NCBI GenBank assembly: GCA_963669155.1
Contig: OZ022588.1
Location: 22,774,071 to 22,838,070 of the forward strand
Direction of reading: 5' to 3'
Length of the DNA stretch: 64,000 bases
Origin: Arbacia lixula
Taxonomy: Eukaryota > Echinodermata > Echinoidea > Arbacioida > Arbaciidae
The position numbers were made by a program, and so were the translations under genes. Below, piece by piece: positions 49,916-61,524 of this stretch (position 1 is the stretch's first letter; each line of letters opens with the position of its first letter). The notes beneath the pieces were generated by a model. It ran no database searches, was not told the DNA's origin, and saw nothing but the letters and a program-made list of their open reading frames with translations.

Positions 49916-50425
49916 GGAGAGAGAAAGAGGGAGAGATGGAGGGAATGCAAGAGAGATAAGGAAGGAGATGAAGTGAGAAAGAGAGAGAATATGAGTGTGT
50001 GTGTGTGTGTGTGTGCGTGTGTGTATGTGTGTAACGATCTACCCGCGCCGGTTTCACGCGTGTTCAGTCATTGATGAGCAGAAAAAGGATTTCTATTTCT
50101 TTCCCCGTATTTTTTGAGATTTTAAATCCCCCAAATATCCAACATGGCGTTCGAACAGGCTCAATCTACAGTCCAGGGAATGTTACATGGCATCAATAGG
50201 TAAGATGAAACTACAATCTCGATCGTATGTGTGCCATCTGTGTCCGTCATGTCCGTGACTGTGTCTGTTTCAACCGTAAGTGAGTGGAAGTGAGTGCGAT
50301 GTGAATGTGAGCTGAGCGAGTTGTACTACATGACTGCTTCATACCTGTACTAGTGGGACTACAAACACGGTACTGTACTCTGTACAATACTGGGGGGGGG
50401 GGTATAAAAATTTTTTTTAAAAAAA

Positions 50426-50458
<33 letters not shown>

Positions 50459-50774
50459 GGACAGAGAAAGAGAAAAGGGGAAAGTGGGTAGATAGATCGA
50501 GAGAGGGAGGAGGTTGGTAATGCCTGATTAGTCTTCATTCATTTGTGGGTGTTCTGGTGGCTCAGTAAAAATTATAGTAAATAAAGCAAAATGTCAGACA
50601 AGACAGTGATGGCAGTGAACAAAGAACAGTGAGGTGGTACGAGAGAAAACGGATTATGACGAATATCTGAACAATCACTTTTCCTTCCATACATGACATA
50701 ACAATGCCAGCATTCACAGTTTCCACCATCTTTTGAATTAAACTTTATCCACATAATCTTCTTGCCCGCAGAAA

Positions 50775-50814
<40 letters not shown>

Positions 50815-50825
50815 TGGAGAGAAAG

Positions 50826-50880
<55 letters not shown>

Positions 50881-51479
50881 AAGAGAAGGGGATGAGGGTG
50901 GGGTGGCGCAAACCCATAGCTTTTCCAAGACAACATATATCATCTCTCATTTAATGCCTACTACTAGTTAGTACTATCCTTACCCAATGTTTAGCATGAT
51001 TATTATGAAAGTGACTATAATGATTTAATAAGATAAAATAACTGTATATATAAACATTATTAAAGATACCAATGATGATGATCCTATAAATATAATTATA
51101 TCATCACAAAAAGTATGATAGTAAATGTGAATGATACTTTGTATAAACATTAAAACAGGATAATCAAGATATGATGGTGGTCACTACATTTTAAGGAAAA
51201 CTGTCACTTGCAGTTATGAGGAAATTGTTTATTTTTATTTGTAAATTTGATCTGACCTCGATAATCCACTTATACAATGTAATCACTTTAATCAGAAAAT
51301 GGTAAATGCAATTTTACACCAGAAATTGTATACCGACATACAGTAACAAAAGTGATCATAAGGACAGTACATGTCAATGTAGCGTTGATAAAATAAAAGA
51401 TTCCATTTGGGTATTGGGGACAATGAAATAATCAATGTATTCTCTCACTTGTTTTCGAAACACACAACATGCAGCGCTG
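47776..51479. repeat. Spacer between kinase copies 5 and 6
   Basis: Contains a mutated palindrome (GGTCTTTAAAAACC near 48452), long (GA)n at about 48843-48956, the exon-like segment (49436-49530), (GT)n at about 49858-49908 and 49994-50036, a stray EIF3K-like first-exon fragment (about 50035-50425), then (GT)n at 50427-50452, (GA)n at about 50776-50815 and (GT)n at about 50830-50865. The NRF1-like site is deleted. Confidence 0.75.
50035..50425 (+). pseudogene. Stray promoter, first exon and intron start resembling EIF3K
   Basis: A block foreign to the other spacers lies between two GT tracts. It has a C/T-rich leader (TTTCTATTTCTTTCCCC), then an ATG in good context (AACATGG, 50144), 56 coding nt reading MAFEQAQSTVQGMLHGIN plus a split codon, and a strong donor AG/GTAAGA at 50200. 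From memory of the family, the start of eIF3 subunit K has the same pattern: FEQ, a Val, a Leu, then GI-acidic/Asn-Arg just before YNPEN. The following exon is not present before the array resumes near 50426, so this is a truncated fragment. Confidence 0.5.
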
Positions 51480-51729
51480 ATAAATGCGAGACGATCAGTG
51501 ATTGGAGCAAAGTTTCTGATTATGACGTCATGCCCTGGTTACGCCGCACACACATGCGTGCGCACTGGTCAATGTTACTACGCACGGTTGTATGCAACAT
51601 ACCGGTATTGTAGTGTTGGCTACTATTTGCGACTGACGGATCTTCTTGTTCTTGTTCAGTTTTGCTATATTTTTGGCGAAAATTCGGTGTAATTTCGGAT
51701 TCTCGGTGGAATATCCATAGAACATTGCA
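51480..51729 (+). promoter_or_regulatory. Promoter and predicted 5'UTR exon, copy 6
   Basis: CRE palindrome at 51523-51530; donor GTAAGT at 51730. Upstream, the region that carries the NRF1-like site in copies 1-3 is deleted (around 51366). Confidence 0.6.
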
Positions 51730-52199
51730 GTAAGTTCATGCATAGTTAGTAACGTTATATTTTGTTTTCAATAAAATGTTGAAATGCAAGATTTAATCAC
51801 CACTTATTTGTTCACGTTGACACAAAGGATTTCTTCATAATTATATATAAAGCACATTCACGGATAACTTTTAAGCAAACTTATGATTTCCTTCAAATTA
51901 TTGTGCAAGATGAATGTAGGAGATCAACAAATAAGTGTTTTTCTTTTTGCGAATTTCAATTTTTCGTAAATTATACAGTATATTTGTAATCGCATTCTAG
52001 ATACATGTTACACATTATCATTCTCGAAGTCTTAAATACATGTTTAATAGATCTAACTGTATTTGAGTGAAAACGTAGGCCTGTGATATAGGTCAGGTGT
52101 TTGTAGGCTACGTGGAACGCGATTCATTGTTACCAGACATTTGTAAACATACAAGTGAGCACTGCATTATTTTCTTTATTGTTTTTTGTTTTTATAGCA

Positions 52200-55100
52200 A
52201 TGGAGGATAAATCAGCCGTTACTTCAGCTGAGATACCCTCACACCAGCAGCAGCGCAGCAAGCCAGGCACGACCTTCACAGCCCGGGGCGGGCCCGGCGG
52301 CCAGCACGGGCAGCGTGCCGATGATGAGATGCGTGCTGCTTTCACAAAGGTCACAGCCCAGACTAGCCGGGGAGACGATGTGAAGGTAGGTTAAATAATC
52401 CTTGGTGTGACAGACAAAATGCGATTTTATTTATGCGGTAAAAAATTACATGTGGCACACAAAGAGGTAAGATGTCTTGATGTAATGATAGTAGAATTCT
52501 CAATCAAAATGAAGATATGAAAGTGGTAAAAGGAGTTGAAAGAAGAAGGGTATATCAAACGATTCCGTCTGATTGTCAGTAATACTGCTGATCATTCTGA
52601 TAATATATTGATGATGATGGTGGTGGTGATGACACCTGGTCTTGACAGTGGGTACGAGTATGATGATAAAGATACTCATCGAGATTGTTGTAACGATGAT
52701 GACGATGATGATGGTAACGATGATGATTGTTATGTTATTGATGACGATTCAAATGATTATGACGATGATGAGGTTGACAAAGTAATGATTTAGAAATTGA
52801 CGATGATAATTTACCCCAATACTGCTGATGATAACGCCAACCAACCTTTCTTGTTGAATGTATTTTGATTCGATTGAATTGAATTGAACAGATTTCAATC
52901 ACTGTGTCAAAGCCGTGCGTGTTGAAGTAATTTGTACTGCTTCTGTTTTAAAGGATTTCCAGGCCCTCGTACGGGCAGCTCAAAGTCTGACGGGAACCCC
53001 ATTTGATGTTCCTGCCGGAGCTCTGGCGGAGAGTCTCGTGACTGCTTGGGAGAAGCAGCAGGAGGAGGCTCGTAGGATGATGGCACAAATCAGCCGAGAA
53101 AAGGAGGAAGCCTTGAAGTCTCTTCAGGTATGAAAGGAGTAAAAACATTCCACTGTTATCTGCGCATTAATTTTACACCCCAAGATAAAGTAACAATACA
53201 AAAATAGATGATGAATAATCATGTCTTTATTGTCGGTTTGTGCTTTGGCAAGGAAATGCCCAGTGTAAATTCGATTTTCAGTAAAACGTTAACCTAAGAG
53301 ATGCTATATATATACAGCCAATCTAAAATCTAAAATCTAAATCTAAAATAATATGATACTTATAACACTTCAAACTTCTCTCTTCCCTCCCCCCATCTTT
53401 CTCTCTCTTTTCCCTCTCTCATAGGACTTGAAGGATGAGGTGGATTCCTCCAGAGGTCATCGCGCTGACGAGCACTGCAAGAAGCAGAAGAGGACCAAGT
53501 GGTGGAAGACTCTGAATTGCATGTGCTGCTTTTTTAGGAAGCACCGTAGAGTTGGCGTGGCCCCCATCGAGGTACTTGCACTGATTTCATAATCTGAAGC
53601 AAGCTTTATTAGTGATTTTATTGAGTATTTCGTTTACATGTTACACGACATGTTTCACTACCTGTGGAAATATTTGATGACTCGTTGAAATATTCTGTTA
53701 TTTCCTTACAATGTTGAATTCTTTGAATGAGACTAATCCACAGCGCGGAGATCATATAAACATTTGAATATACCCGTGTATATATTTCTCAAATCTTGGG
53801 CCATTGCCATGCCATATTCACTACTGCACACAAAAAACACAATTATGCGATTTTTTTTTTCAATCAATGATACGCTATAAACCTAGCCTTTTGTTACGCG
53901 GAGAAAAATGTAAAAGGGATCCTTTGGACATTTTCCGCATAACAAAAAGTACATTTTATCTTTGTCAACATTGTCAAACCATTCAGTTGACTGAAGCTGA
54001 GGATGACGTCAGCCGTCAACTTCTTGAGAACAAGGCTGCACAGGATGCCATCATTAGGTAAGCAACCACGATTATCATGATTATAATTTATTTTAACGGA
54101 ATCTGACTATCATTACATCATCATGGGCATGCTTCGGTTCACGGAAACTAATCCGGAGAGAAGACCTGTGAGGGATGATGTTGGAGGTGTAAGGGGAGCA
54201 GAGAAAGCTCAGTGAATCACGACTTCTTAAGTGTTGTTTTATCTCTACATAAAGACCACTCACGGCAGACAATAAATGCGTCTTTATGAGCAGATGGTCT
54301 TTATGTACAGGTCAAGTGAATACATGTTGCCATGGCATACATTGTCCAAGAAAAAACAACATGTTGTCTTTCTAAACAGGTGTCAATATATATCATCTGA
54401 GTAGTTTTCATTCTTTATTTGCTGCCAATCTCCAGCGCCTTGCAGACGGACAAAGTCATCCTCAATGCTGCGATCGCCAACCTCAAGGCGCGCAGCGAAA
54501 AGGCCGAGAGGATGGCCCAGGAGGTGAGAGTGAGGGCGGAGGAGATGGCGAGACAGACCAAGAATCTCACAAGGACTATCACAAAGCTGAGAGCGGATAG
54601 TGCAGAACAGGCCAATGAGATCGACCGACTCAATGGAGTCATTGAGCAGTAAGTCAGCTTCAAGCAAAACTTTTAAATGATTCCTACATGAAAGACAATA
54701 ATCCAGGCTTGTGACCTAATTTCATTGCTTTATGTCGGATTCCTCTTCAAGGAAATCTTACGCACAGTGCTCACCAACGCCTTCTGTTGCTGCTGTTTAA
54801 ATCAAACCATGTCATTTAGATTTTGTTTTGAAGCAGTATCTTCAGTAAATGTAAGGATTCTACAGTGGTAACGATTGTGGACTCCGTACACTCAGAGCAT
54901 AACCGATTTGCCGTCACCATTGATCTGGATCTCGTTTGATTTCGACTATTTTAACGTTTTGCGCTGATTCCTCCCTGCAATAATGTGACCAGCGGTTACA
55001 GCAGAACGACTCTGCCAGGATTATCGATTCTGTAAACTTTAGCACCAGCCTGTGTGAGCCTGTCATACGAATATAACACATGTGTTCTCTTTTCCCTACG

Positions 55101-56397
55101 CAGATTCAAGGAGCAGACCAAAAACATTTTGCTTGAGGAGTCGATGGCCAACGTTGACAGGACAACGATCGTGGCTCTCGGATCCATGCAGCCAGAGGAG
55201 CTCAACCCCCTGGACATGATGGCATTCGACAATACCACAGCGTCCAACGGAAAGCTTTTCTTGGACGAGATCGGGGCGGGCGGATTCGGAGTGGTGTTGA
55301 TTGGTCGTCTCAAGGGCCGGGAGCACCCGGTAGCCATCAAGAGACCAACCAAACTGGAGGGTAGGCCTCAGGAGGAACTGGAGAGAATCAGGAAGAGAAA
55401 CACCCTGCTGTTTGAGAAGGAAGCCTTGGCCGGTCAACTCCTGTCCAATTCTCCTTTCTTTCCCGAGATGATCGGCATGGTCATGATCGGCGGAGATCAT
55501 TGCATCGTCACCAGCTTTATCGGTGACAGGTCAAGTGGAAAGGTGTACGAGCTATTTGATGCGATCACCGCCCCGGACCCTTACCCCAAGATGCCTGATT
55601 GGAACATGGTGGCGATTTGTGAGGATGTGATCAGGGGTGTAGACGAGATGCATCGCCTAAACTTTCTGCACAACGATGTAAAGGACGACAATGTTCTGTT
55701 GGAATACAGCCGTGGTCGATGGCGAGGCTTCCTCATTGACCTCGGTCTGGTCAGCACCATGGTACACCCTTTCTTCGCGGAGTATAGGGAATCGCAGAAG
55801 GAGCAAAGGAAGCAGGGCGATGACGACTTCGCTCATGTGGCCCCAGAGGTTATGCAGGGTGGTCTGACTTCTGTGGCCAGTGACGTCTTCGCTGTAGGAA
55901 TCATTCTGAAGTTTGTTGCAGAGTTCATCGGTGAGGGCGGCCTACAAGATCTGGCCCAGGTCTGCATCAAGGAAGACCCGGATGATAGACCACGTCACGT
56001 CATTGACATCTTTCCTGACGTAGTGGACATCCGGGAAAGACTCATGGCTGCAAATGAGTATGACGAAACAGAAGAGCAGGAAGATGAAGATGAAGGAGAG
56101 GAGGAGGAGGAAGAAGAAGAAGGGGAGGAAGAAGAAGAAGAGGAGGAAGAAGAGAACGACGTTAACGAAGAGGAGGGAATTGAGGACGAGGTAGAAGAGG
56201 AGGAGGACGTCGGTGAGGTAGCGCGAGAGGAAGAAGAAGACCGGGAGGGGGGAATGGTCGTTCCAGAAGGAAGGGAACCAGCAGCCGAGGAAGACGGGCA
56301 AGATGAAGAGGACGATGAAATAGATGAAAGAGGGGAAGTGCAAGGTAAAGCAGCGAAGATCTTGGGAGGAGGTAGAGGGAAACGAGGAGATGGCTGA
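52200..56397 (+). CDS. Coiled-coil protein kinase with acidic tail, array copy 6
   Basis: Exons 52200-52385, 52954-53127, 53425-53571, 53987-54057, 54436-54648 and 55104-56397; 694 aa. Exon 2 has two private changes (AAQSLT, TPFDVP). In exon 3 the Gly after the cysteine cluster is Phe (CMCCFFRKHRR). Exon 5 starts with Ser-Ala rather than Ser-Ser and has the MAQEVRV variant of copy 5. Exon 6 has KNILL for KTILL ahead of the kinase domain, whose motifs are all intact. This is the last copy before the array ends. Confidence 0.85.
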
Positions 56398-57435
56398 GGA
56401 GGGGAAATGGAAGGAGAAGAAGGAAGCGGAAGAGGAGGAAAATAAAAGGGAAACGAGGAAGAAACAACAAAGGCAACAAATCATGACGGGTTGGCAAGAA
56501 AAAGAGAAGACGGACGGTGAGGATTGAAAAGAAATGACATGAGAAGTTAAACAGGAAAGACAGACAACGATGCTCACACCTCCTCCCATCATGCCCTTCC
56601 TCTCGAGCTGCAGCTCAGCTTGTCCTCCATAGTAGGTCCAGTGAGGGACAGACGAATCCACCTTGACGCCTCCGAAACGGAGGAACTCAGTACGCGCTAG
56701 CCTGCCCACCCTCTACCACATCAGTCACCTGCCATGCACCACATCGCGGAAATAAGTTCTGCAATTTCTTCTGCATGCACAAAGGCAGCTAGAAGCGAAG
56801 CGGAAGTGGACATGCTCACAGCCGATATGGAAAGTATCGCATACCCCATGAAGACACGGACACTGTTAGAGCTGAACTCGGCAACACAAACACTTCAACC
56901 GTCTTCCATTTGAATATCAATGAAGCATGACATCAGCTTATTTACCGTCAACCTCAACGGATCTTCAACCATATCCGTAAAGATACTTACTTGCAGCTCG
57001 CCACTATCTGCAATGACAACCTGCACCTCCTTTTAACAAACCACCCATGGCATCCACCACGTCTACGGCTACCGACCTTCATATATAGAACAATCATAGA
57101 CATGCGGCTGAAGCTACAACTAGACGTCCACTGCATCGACTGGCATCACGCCCACCGACCTTCATCGAGAGTAGTCACAGACATGCCGAAGCTACAACTA
57201 AACATCCACTCCATTGGCTGGCTGGCTCAAGACGCACATCAGCGAAGTCCCCCGACCTGACTCCCCCTCCCCCCCCCCCTCACCCCTCCCCTTACCAGCC
57301 ACTCCCTCCCCAAAACAAGCAGAAAGAGGATATCATCGGAAAAAGTTATGAACCGGCAAAAACACACAAGCATGATAAGGAGCATGACCTAAAACCTAAA
57401 ATCGAATAAAAACATTCTGACAATTAGCCTTATTA
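56398..57435 (+). other. 3' flank / probable 3'UTR of copy 6
   Basis: AATAAA at 57405-57410. The minisatellite and its flank are deleted (junction near 57230-57262), leaving only a C-rich tract, so this flank is about 0.1 kb shorter. Confidence 0.5.
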
Positions 57436-58501
57436 CTGTAACTGGGGGAGCCGTATATATCATCATGACAACACGTGCTGACCATATCGACAGCAATGGT
57501 CAATGTGGACGTTAAGATTTGATGAGATAGACCAAATGATAGACCACAATACACATGAAAGAGAAGACGCGATAGTAACAAAGGACAATCACGATAATAA
57601 AGAAGCTATAACACGATAACAGGAATTACGATACAGTCAATTGAACTTATGACACATCTAAGTCATGATATGTGGAAACGATATGCTTCTAACTTGAGCG
57701 AGTTTGTGAGAGGATGAATGGGAGATTGAGTGAGATAGGGTGTGGGTGAGTGTCCAGGAATGAGTAAAATAGAGTGTGGAAATTTAGATTATGAAAGCAT
57801 GAAGATAGAAGCAGAAAATTGCGCCTGTGACCTGACAGCCTTGCGACCAAAGTTGTCAATTTGCCTCCTAAAATGTAAATCTTCGTATTATTAAAACACA
57901 AACTTTGTTTTGCTTTGCTTCTCAGATTGTTTGCTTGTAATAAGAGTAGCTTCATTTAGAGATTTAAATAGCCCTTTAAAGATAAATCTCTTTGATCATG
58001 ACAATTTCTTCCAAGTATTCGTCCACACAATACAAGCTGTATAACAAGTCAAACACATCGGCTAAGGAAAATATAAGAAGCCGTAGACCTTATTAGCCTC
58101 TATGGACAAGAGGTCTTTAAAGACCCAGGTCATAGATGGTTTGAACCCTTGGTTTATTTCAACATTAATTCACACAAATTCCAGAGTAGCGACTTGTCTG
58201 GCAATCAAAGGGTTAATTGTATGTAAACTACGCTAAAATCAAGGATTCACGTTGACTGACAATTACAGGCAAGGGGGTCATTATACGTTTGACTACAACA
58301 CATATGAATATTAAAAAATGACTGTAATACATGCGCATGAAAAACATGTTGACCGGTACCAATGCATATCACAATAATTATTTTAGATCATAATGTCACA
58401 ATGAAGCTTACCGTAATGATGATTAAGCACATAAGAGAGAAATTTTAAATGGAAGTCTACGAAAGAGACAATAAGAAAGAGACACGTAGAGAGAGAGGGG
58501 G

Positions 58502-58547
<46 letters not shown>

Positions 58548-59060
58548 TGGCGAGTGAGATAGAAAGAGTGTGAAAATGGTAGAGAGGAGAGATGAGGAAG
58601 AGAAAAATCGAGGGGACCGAGAGAGAGAGAGAGAGAGAGATGGAAAGAGTGTGAAAAGCGTAAAGAGAGAGGGGAGATACCGGGGGAGATACAGAGATGA
58701 GGAAGAGAAAGAGCGGGAGAAAGCGGGAGAGAGTACTGCATACTGGAATGCCAGGAAAATGAATACATTTATCAACCTATACCTTAGTCTACAGGGAAAA
58801 GGATGGATTGAGAAAGACAAAGTTGACTGAAATACTAGTCCATGTGAGTGTCTATCATTAAGTAGTGGCCACGCCCACTAAAAGTGAGGATGTACTGCGT
58901 ACCGCTTCTCCATATCTGGCCGCTCCTGCCCAGGCCAGGCAAGCTTGCCAGCACCTACGGCCAGCACAGCTGACAACAAAAGGACCGGTGCGACCGCGTA
59001 CGGTATACGGTACGGTATACGGTACGTGCGCCTGCTGTACACCATACTGCCCTGTGCACA
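57436..59060. repeat. Right-edge spacer after copy 6
   Basis: Matches the spacer after copy 3 almost perfectly to about 57955. It has palindrome GGTCTTTAAAGACC at 58112-58125 and GA tracts near 58490-58545 and 58617-58641. The similarity to the other spacers fades at about 58985-59060, inside the GC-rich block; no further kinase copy follows. Confidence 0.75.
58998..59026. repeat. 12-bp palindromic tandem repeat
   Basis: Two and a half units of GTACGGTATACG, each containing the palindrome GTATAC. They are found only in the last spacer, where array homology ends. Confidence 0.8.
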
Positions 59061-59734
59061 AGCTAAAAAGCTCTATGCTTTGTGTACCGTGTACTCCCAC
59101 GACGAAATCGGCGAGTAAATGCATGGTAGGTGCTGAACTGGGGACACGAACCTGTGCTCTGCACTATAAACGCGAGGGTTGAAACCTTCAAGCTAATACC
59201 CTCGCTGTTTCGGTATACAGTATTCAAGGTCGAACGGCTTTCAGCAGGATACAGCCTAAACCCCAAGGGAAAAGAAAAATATAATGTTTATTTCATTGCA
59301 TACTTTGTTCACACATTTTTTCCCGGCTGCTAGCAAAAGGCTTATACGTTTAAGATACTTGATTTCTTGACAATCAGAATGCCCACTTACAACTTCGTAA
59401 GGATTATGATTTGTCTTGTAAAAAAAGGAACAAAAAAGAAATCAACGTTGAATTAGCCTCAGTTGTGTTTCATCCAAATATAACATGTCACTTGTAAACT
59501 TGACTGAGAGAGTACATTGTCGTAGCCATGACAGCCCGTCACAAACCTTCCTGGACAGCTGAAGAATTCCTCACATGTGAGTCATCACTGGACACTACCA
59601 ATGGGGGCTCGCCATTACTTGCGAACCGTCGAAAGGGGTGATCGATCGATTATGTAAGAAGATTCTGACGTCATTCAGCAAAACGCGGGGTACCATTTAT
59701 ATCTCACCAGAAAAGGAAAAATATACATTTTTAT
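59061..59734. other. Single-copy region, no gene seen
   Basis: Unique sequence to the right of the array. A minus-strand stretch (59210 to 59140) has A-box-like and B-box-like words but no tRNA fold. No supported coding exon on either strand. Confidence 0.6.
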
Positions 59735-59751
59735 CTCTCTCTCTCCATCAA

Positions 59752-59783
<32 letters not shown>

Positions 59784-59795
59784 GCTCTTTCGCTA
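59735..59795. repeat. (CT)n microsatellite
   Basis: CT-rich run, uninterrupted over about 59755-59782. Confidence 0.9.
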
Positions 59796-59979
59796 TCGTG
59801 GTCATGTTTCTCTATGTATGTGTATGTCTCTGCCTATCCTTTTCACTGCCCTACCTCCCCTCTCTCACATACAATTTCTCGCTCCCTATTTCACTTTCAG
59901 CTTTTATCCCATGGATTATTTGTGCGCCACACAGTACACATATCCCATAGAGCAGCCGTCCTCCTCTTCCTGTCTTTCT

Positions 59980-60246
59980 CCTTCTTCCTTTTCTTCTTTT
60001 TCTTCTTCTTCTTCTTCTCCTTCTCCTTCTTCTTCTTCTTCTTCTCCTCCTTCTCCTTCTCCTTCTTCTTCTTCTTCTCCTCCTTCTTCTCCTCCTTCTT
60101 CTTCTTCTCCTCCTTCTTCTCCTTCTCCTTCTTCTCCTTCTCCTTCTTCTCCTTCTCCTTCTTCTTTTCCTTCTCCTTCTTCTTCTTCTTCTTCTTCTTC
60201 TTCTTCTTCTTCTTCTTCTTCTTCTTCTTCTTCTTCTTCTTTCTTT
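59980..60246. repeat. (TTC/TCC)n polypyrimidine tract
   Basis: Almost pure TTC, TCC and TTT triplets over more than 260 nt, ending in a perfect (TTC)n run from about 60176. It gives poly-Ser, poly-Phe and poly-Arg frames that are artefacts. Confidence 0.95.
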
Positions 60247-60409
60247 CTCTTTCATCATGTTCACCTTTTACAATTTTTTCACCAGCAGCAATAATATTTT
60301 TGTATCATGTTACTGCTCGTTCAAAACACATCTTTACACTAACTCAACTCGCTGTCGACAATATTTTTTTCTTTAACCTGAAACAGGTATTTTTTCAAAA
60401 TAAGTGATA

Positions 60410-60894
60410 TTCGTGTGATATTCGTTTTATTTACAAAGACACAATTACATTCGCTCAAAAAAACAGTAATATATGTTATCATGATTTCACTGGGATACCC
60501 CATTTCAAAAAAATATACCGTAAACGTACCAAGCAAATACATATAGCACCTTAGAGAAAAAAAAAAACGTGACAGGAAAGCACATCAATACATTTGTTTT
60601 ACTCCTATAGAACTTAAGAAATATTCTTCAGATGAACGCCCTGAAGGCCATGGTATATCATTTCAATCTTACTTGATCAATACCTATCCAATTGATCGTT
60701 ACCTTATGTTGAAATACGCAAGTTCTAGTTTCTACTTTTGCTACTACCATGACTACTAGTGCTGCTACAACTACAACTCGTCACGGACGTCCATTTCACA
60801 GTACACGCCGGAGAAGCCATCCGGACAGTAGCAGGTGAACTCTGTTATGGGAATAGCGCCATCTGCCGGGGAGTGCACACGACGAATGCCTGAA
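60410..60894 (-). CDS. Terminal exon of an EGF-domain gene (minus strand), partial
   Basis: Reading right to left, an acceptor (CTGCTTCCTCAG) ends at 60895; the exon begins at 60894 and stays open for 40 codons to a TAG at 60773-60771. The peptide contains FTCYCPDGFSGVYCE, the C-terminal half of an EGF-like domain (CxCxxGFxGxxC pattern), then a short tail. Cysteines 1-3 of the domain would be in the preceding exon, to the right. A minus-strand AATAAA at 60431-60426 gives a plausible 3' end, so the 3'UTR is about 340 nt. Such ends occur in secreted or membrane proteins. The next exon is not in view and the gypsy element fills the presumed intron. Confidence 0.55.
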
Positions 60895-61404
60895 CTGAGG
60901 AAGCAGATTAAATGTTATGGAACCCAATATGAGATTGTCTAGCCTCCAGTTGTAAACCTGTATTAGATAATAAGAGACACAGAAGGTATATACAAAGAAG
61001 GAACATGTTCAAACATGGTGTCAGGTCGGGTACAGTTCAGGATTCAGGGAAGTTTGTGATCGTTTGCGACGCGGCGTCGAACGTGAATGAGTGCGCTACG
61101 GACTGTTGAACCGGAAAGCAATGCATCGGAATCGGTGTAAGTTGACCATGAATCGGACCGAAATTAATGTCTGGTGACTTGATGACTGCCTGCTTAATGT
61201 TGAGATGTGGTATAGACGCAATATGAGCTCCTTAGGGAGACGCTTTAATTAGACATTTCACGAACGCTACGCTGTGAACGTGATGCCGACGTACCAGTGA
61301 CCGGAAATAGTAGACGATATTTGGTATCTGGAGATTACATGTGTGTGTGACCGACAATACCCGCAAATATTTTCCCCTTTGTGATTGCACGTGTATCGCA
61401 GAAA

Positions 61405-61524
61405 ATGGAGCAACTAAGGCCCCCTAGGCAGATGAATTTTGAAGCAAAGAACCTGCCCCTGGAGTGGAGACAATGGAAGGAGGAATTCGTCCTCTATGTT
61501 GACTTGAACATGGCAGATGGATGA
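61405..61524 (+). pseudogene. Gypsy gag N-terminal fragment
   Basis: ATG at 61405 in context GAAAATGG opens a 39-residue frame (PPRQMNFEAKNLPLEWRQWK...) typical of gypsy gag starts. It stops at 61522-61524, while the gag homology continues in another frame from about 61517. A small indel near 61510-61520 has therefore shifted the frame. Confidence 0.7.

Noticed and set aside
59140..59210. Possible tRNA or tRNA-derived SINE on the minus strand
   Set aside because: A-box-like and B-box-like (GGTTCGTGTCC) words are present, but the acceptor and T stems do not pair, and an 8-bp hairpin GCGAGGGT/ACCCTCGC spans the region instead.
59638..60407. Poly-Ser, poly-Phe and poly-Arg frames of up to 218 codons
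   Set aside because: Translations of the TTC/TCC tract in three frames.
60843..61015. Longer LTR candidate starting TGTTATGGG at 60843
   Set aside because: This start falls inside the minus-strand EGF exon, whose reading frame and acceptor are intact, so the shorter boundary at 60913 is preferred.
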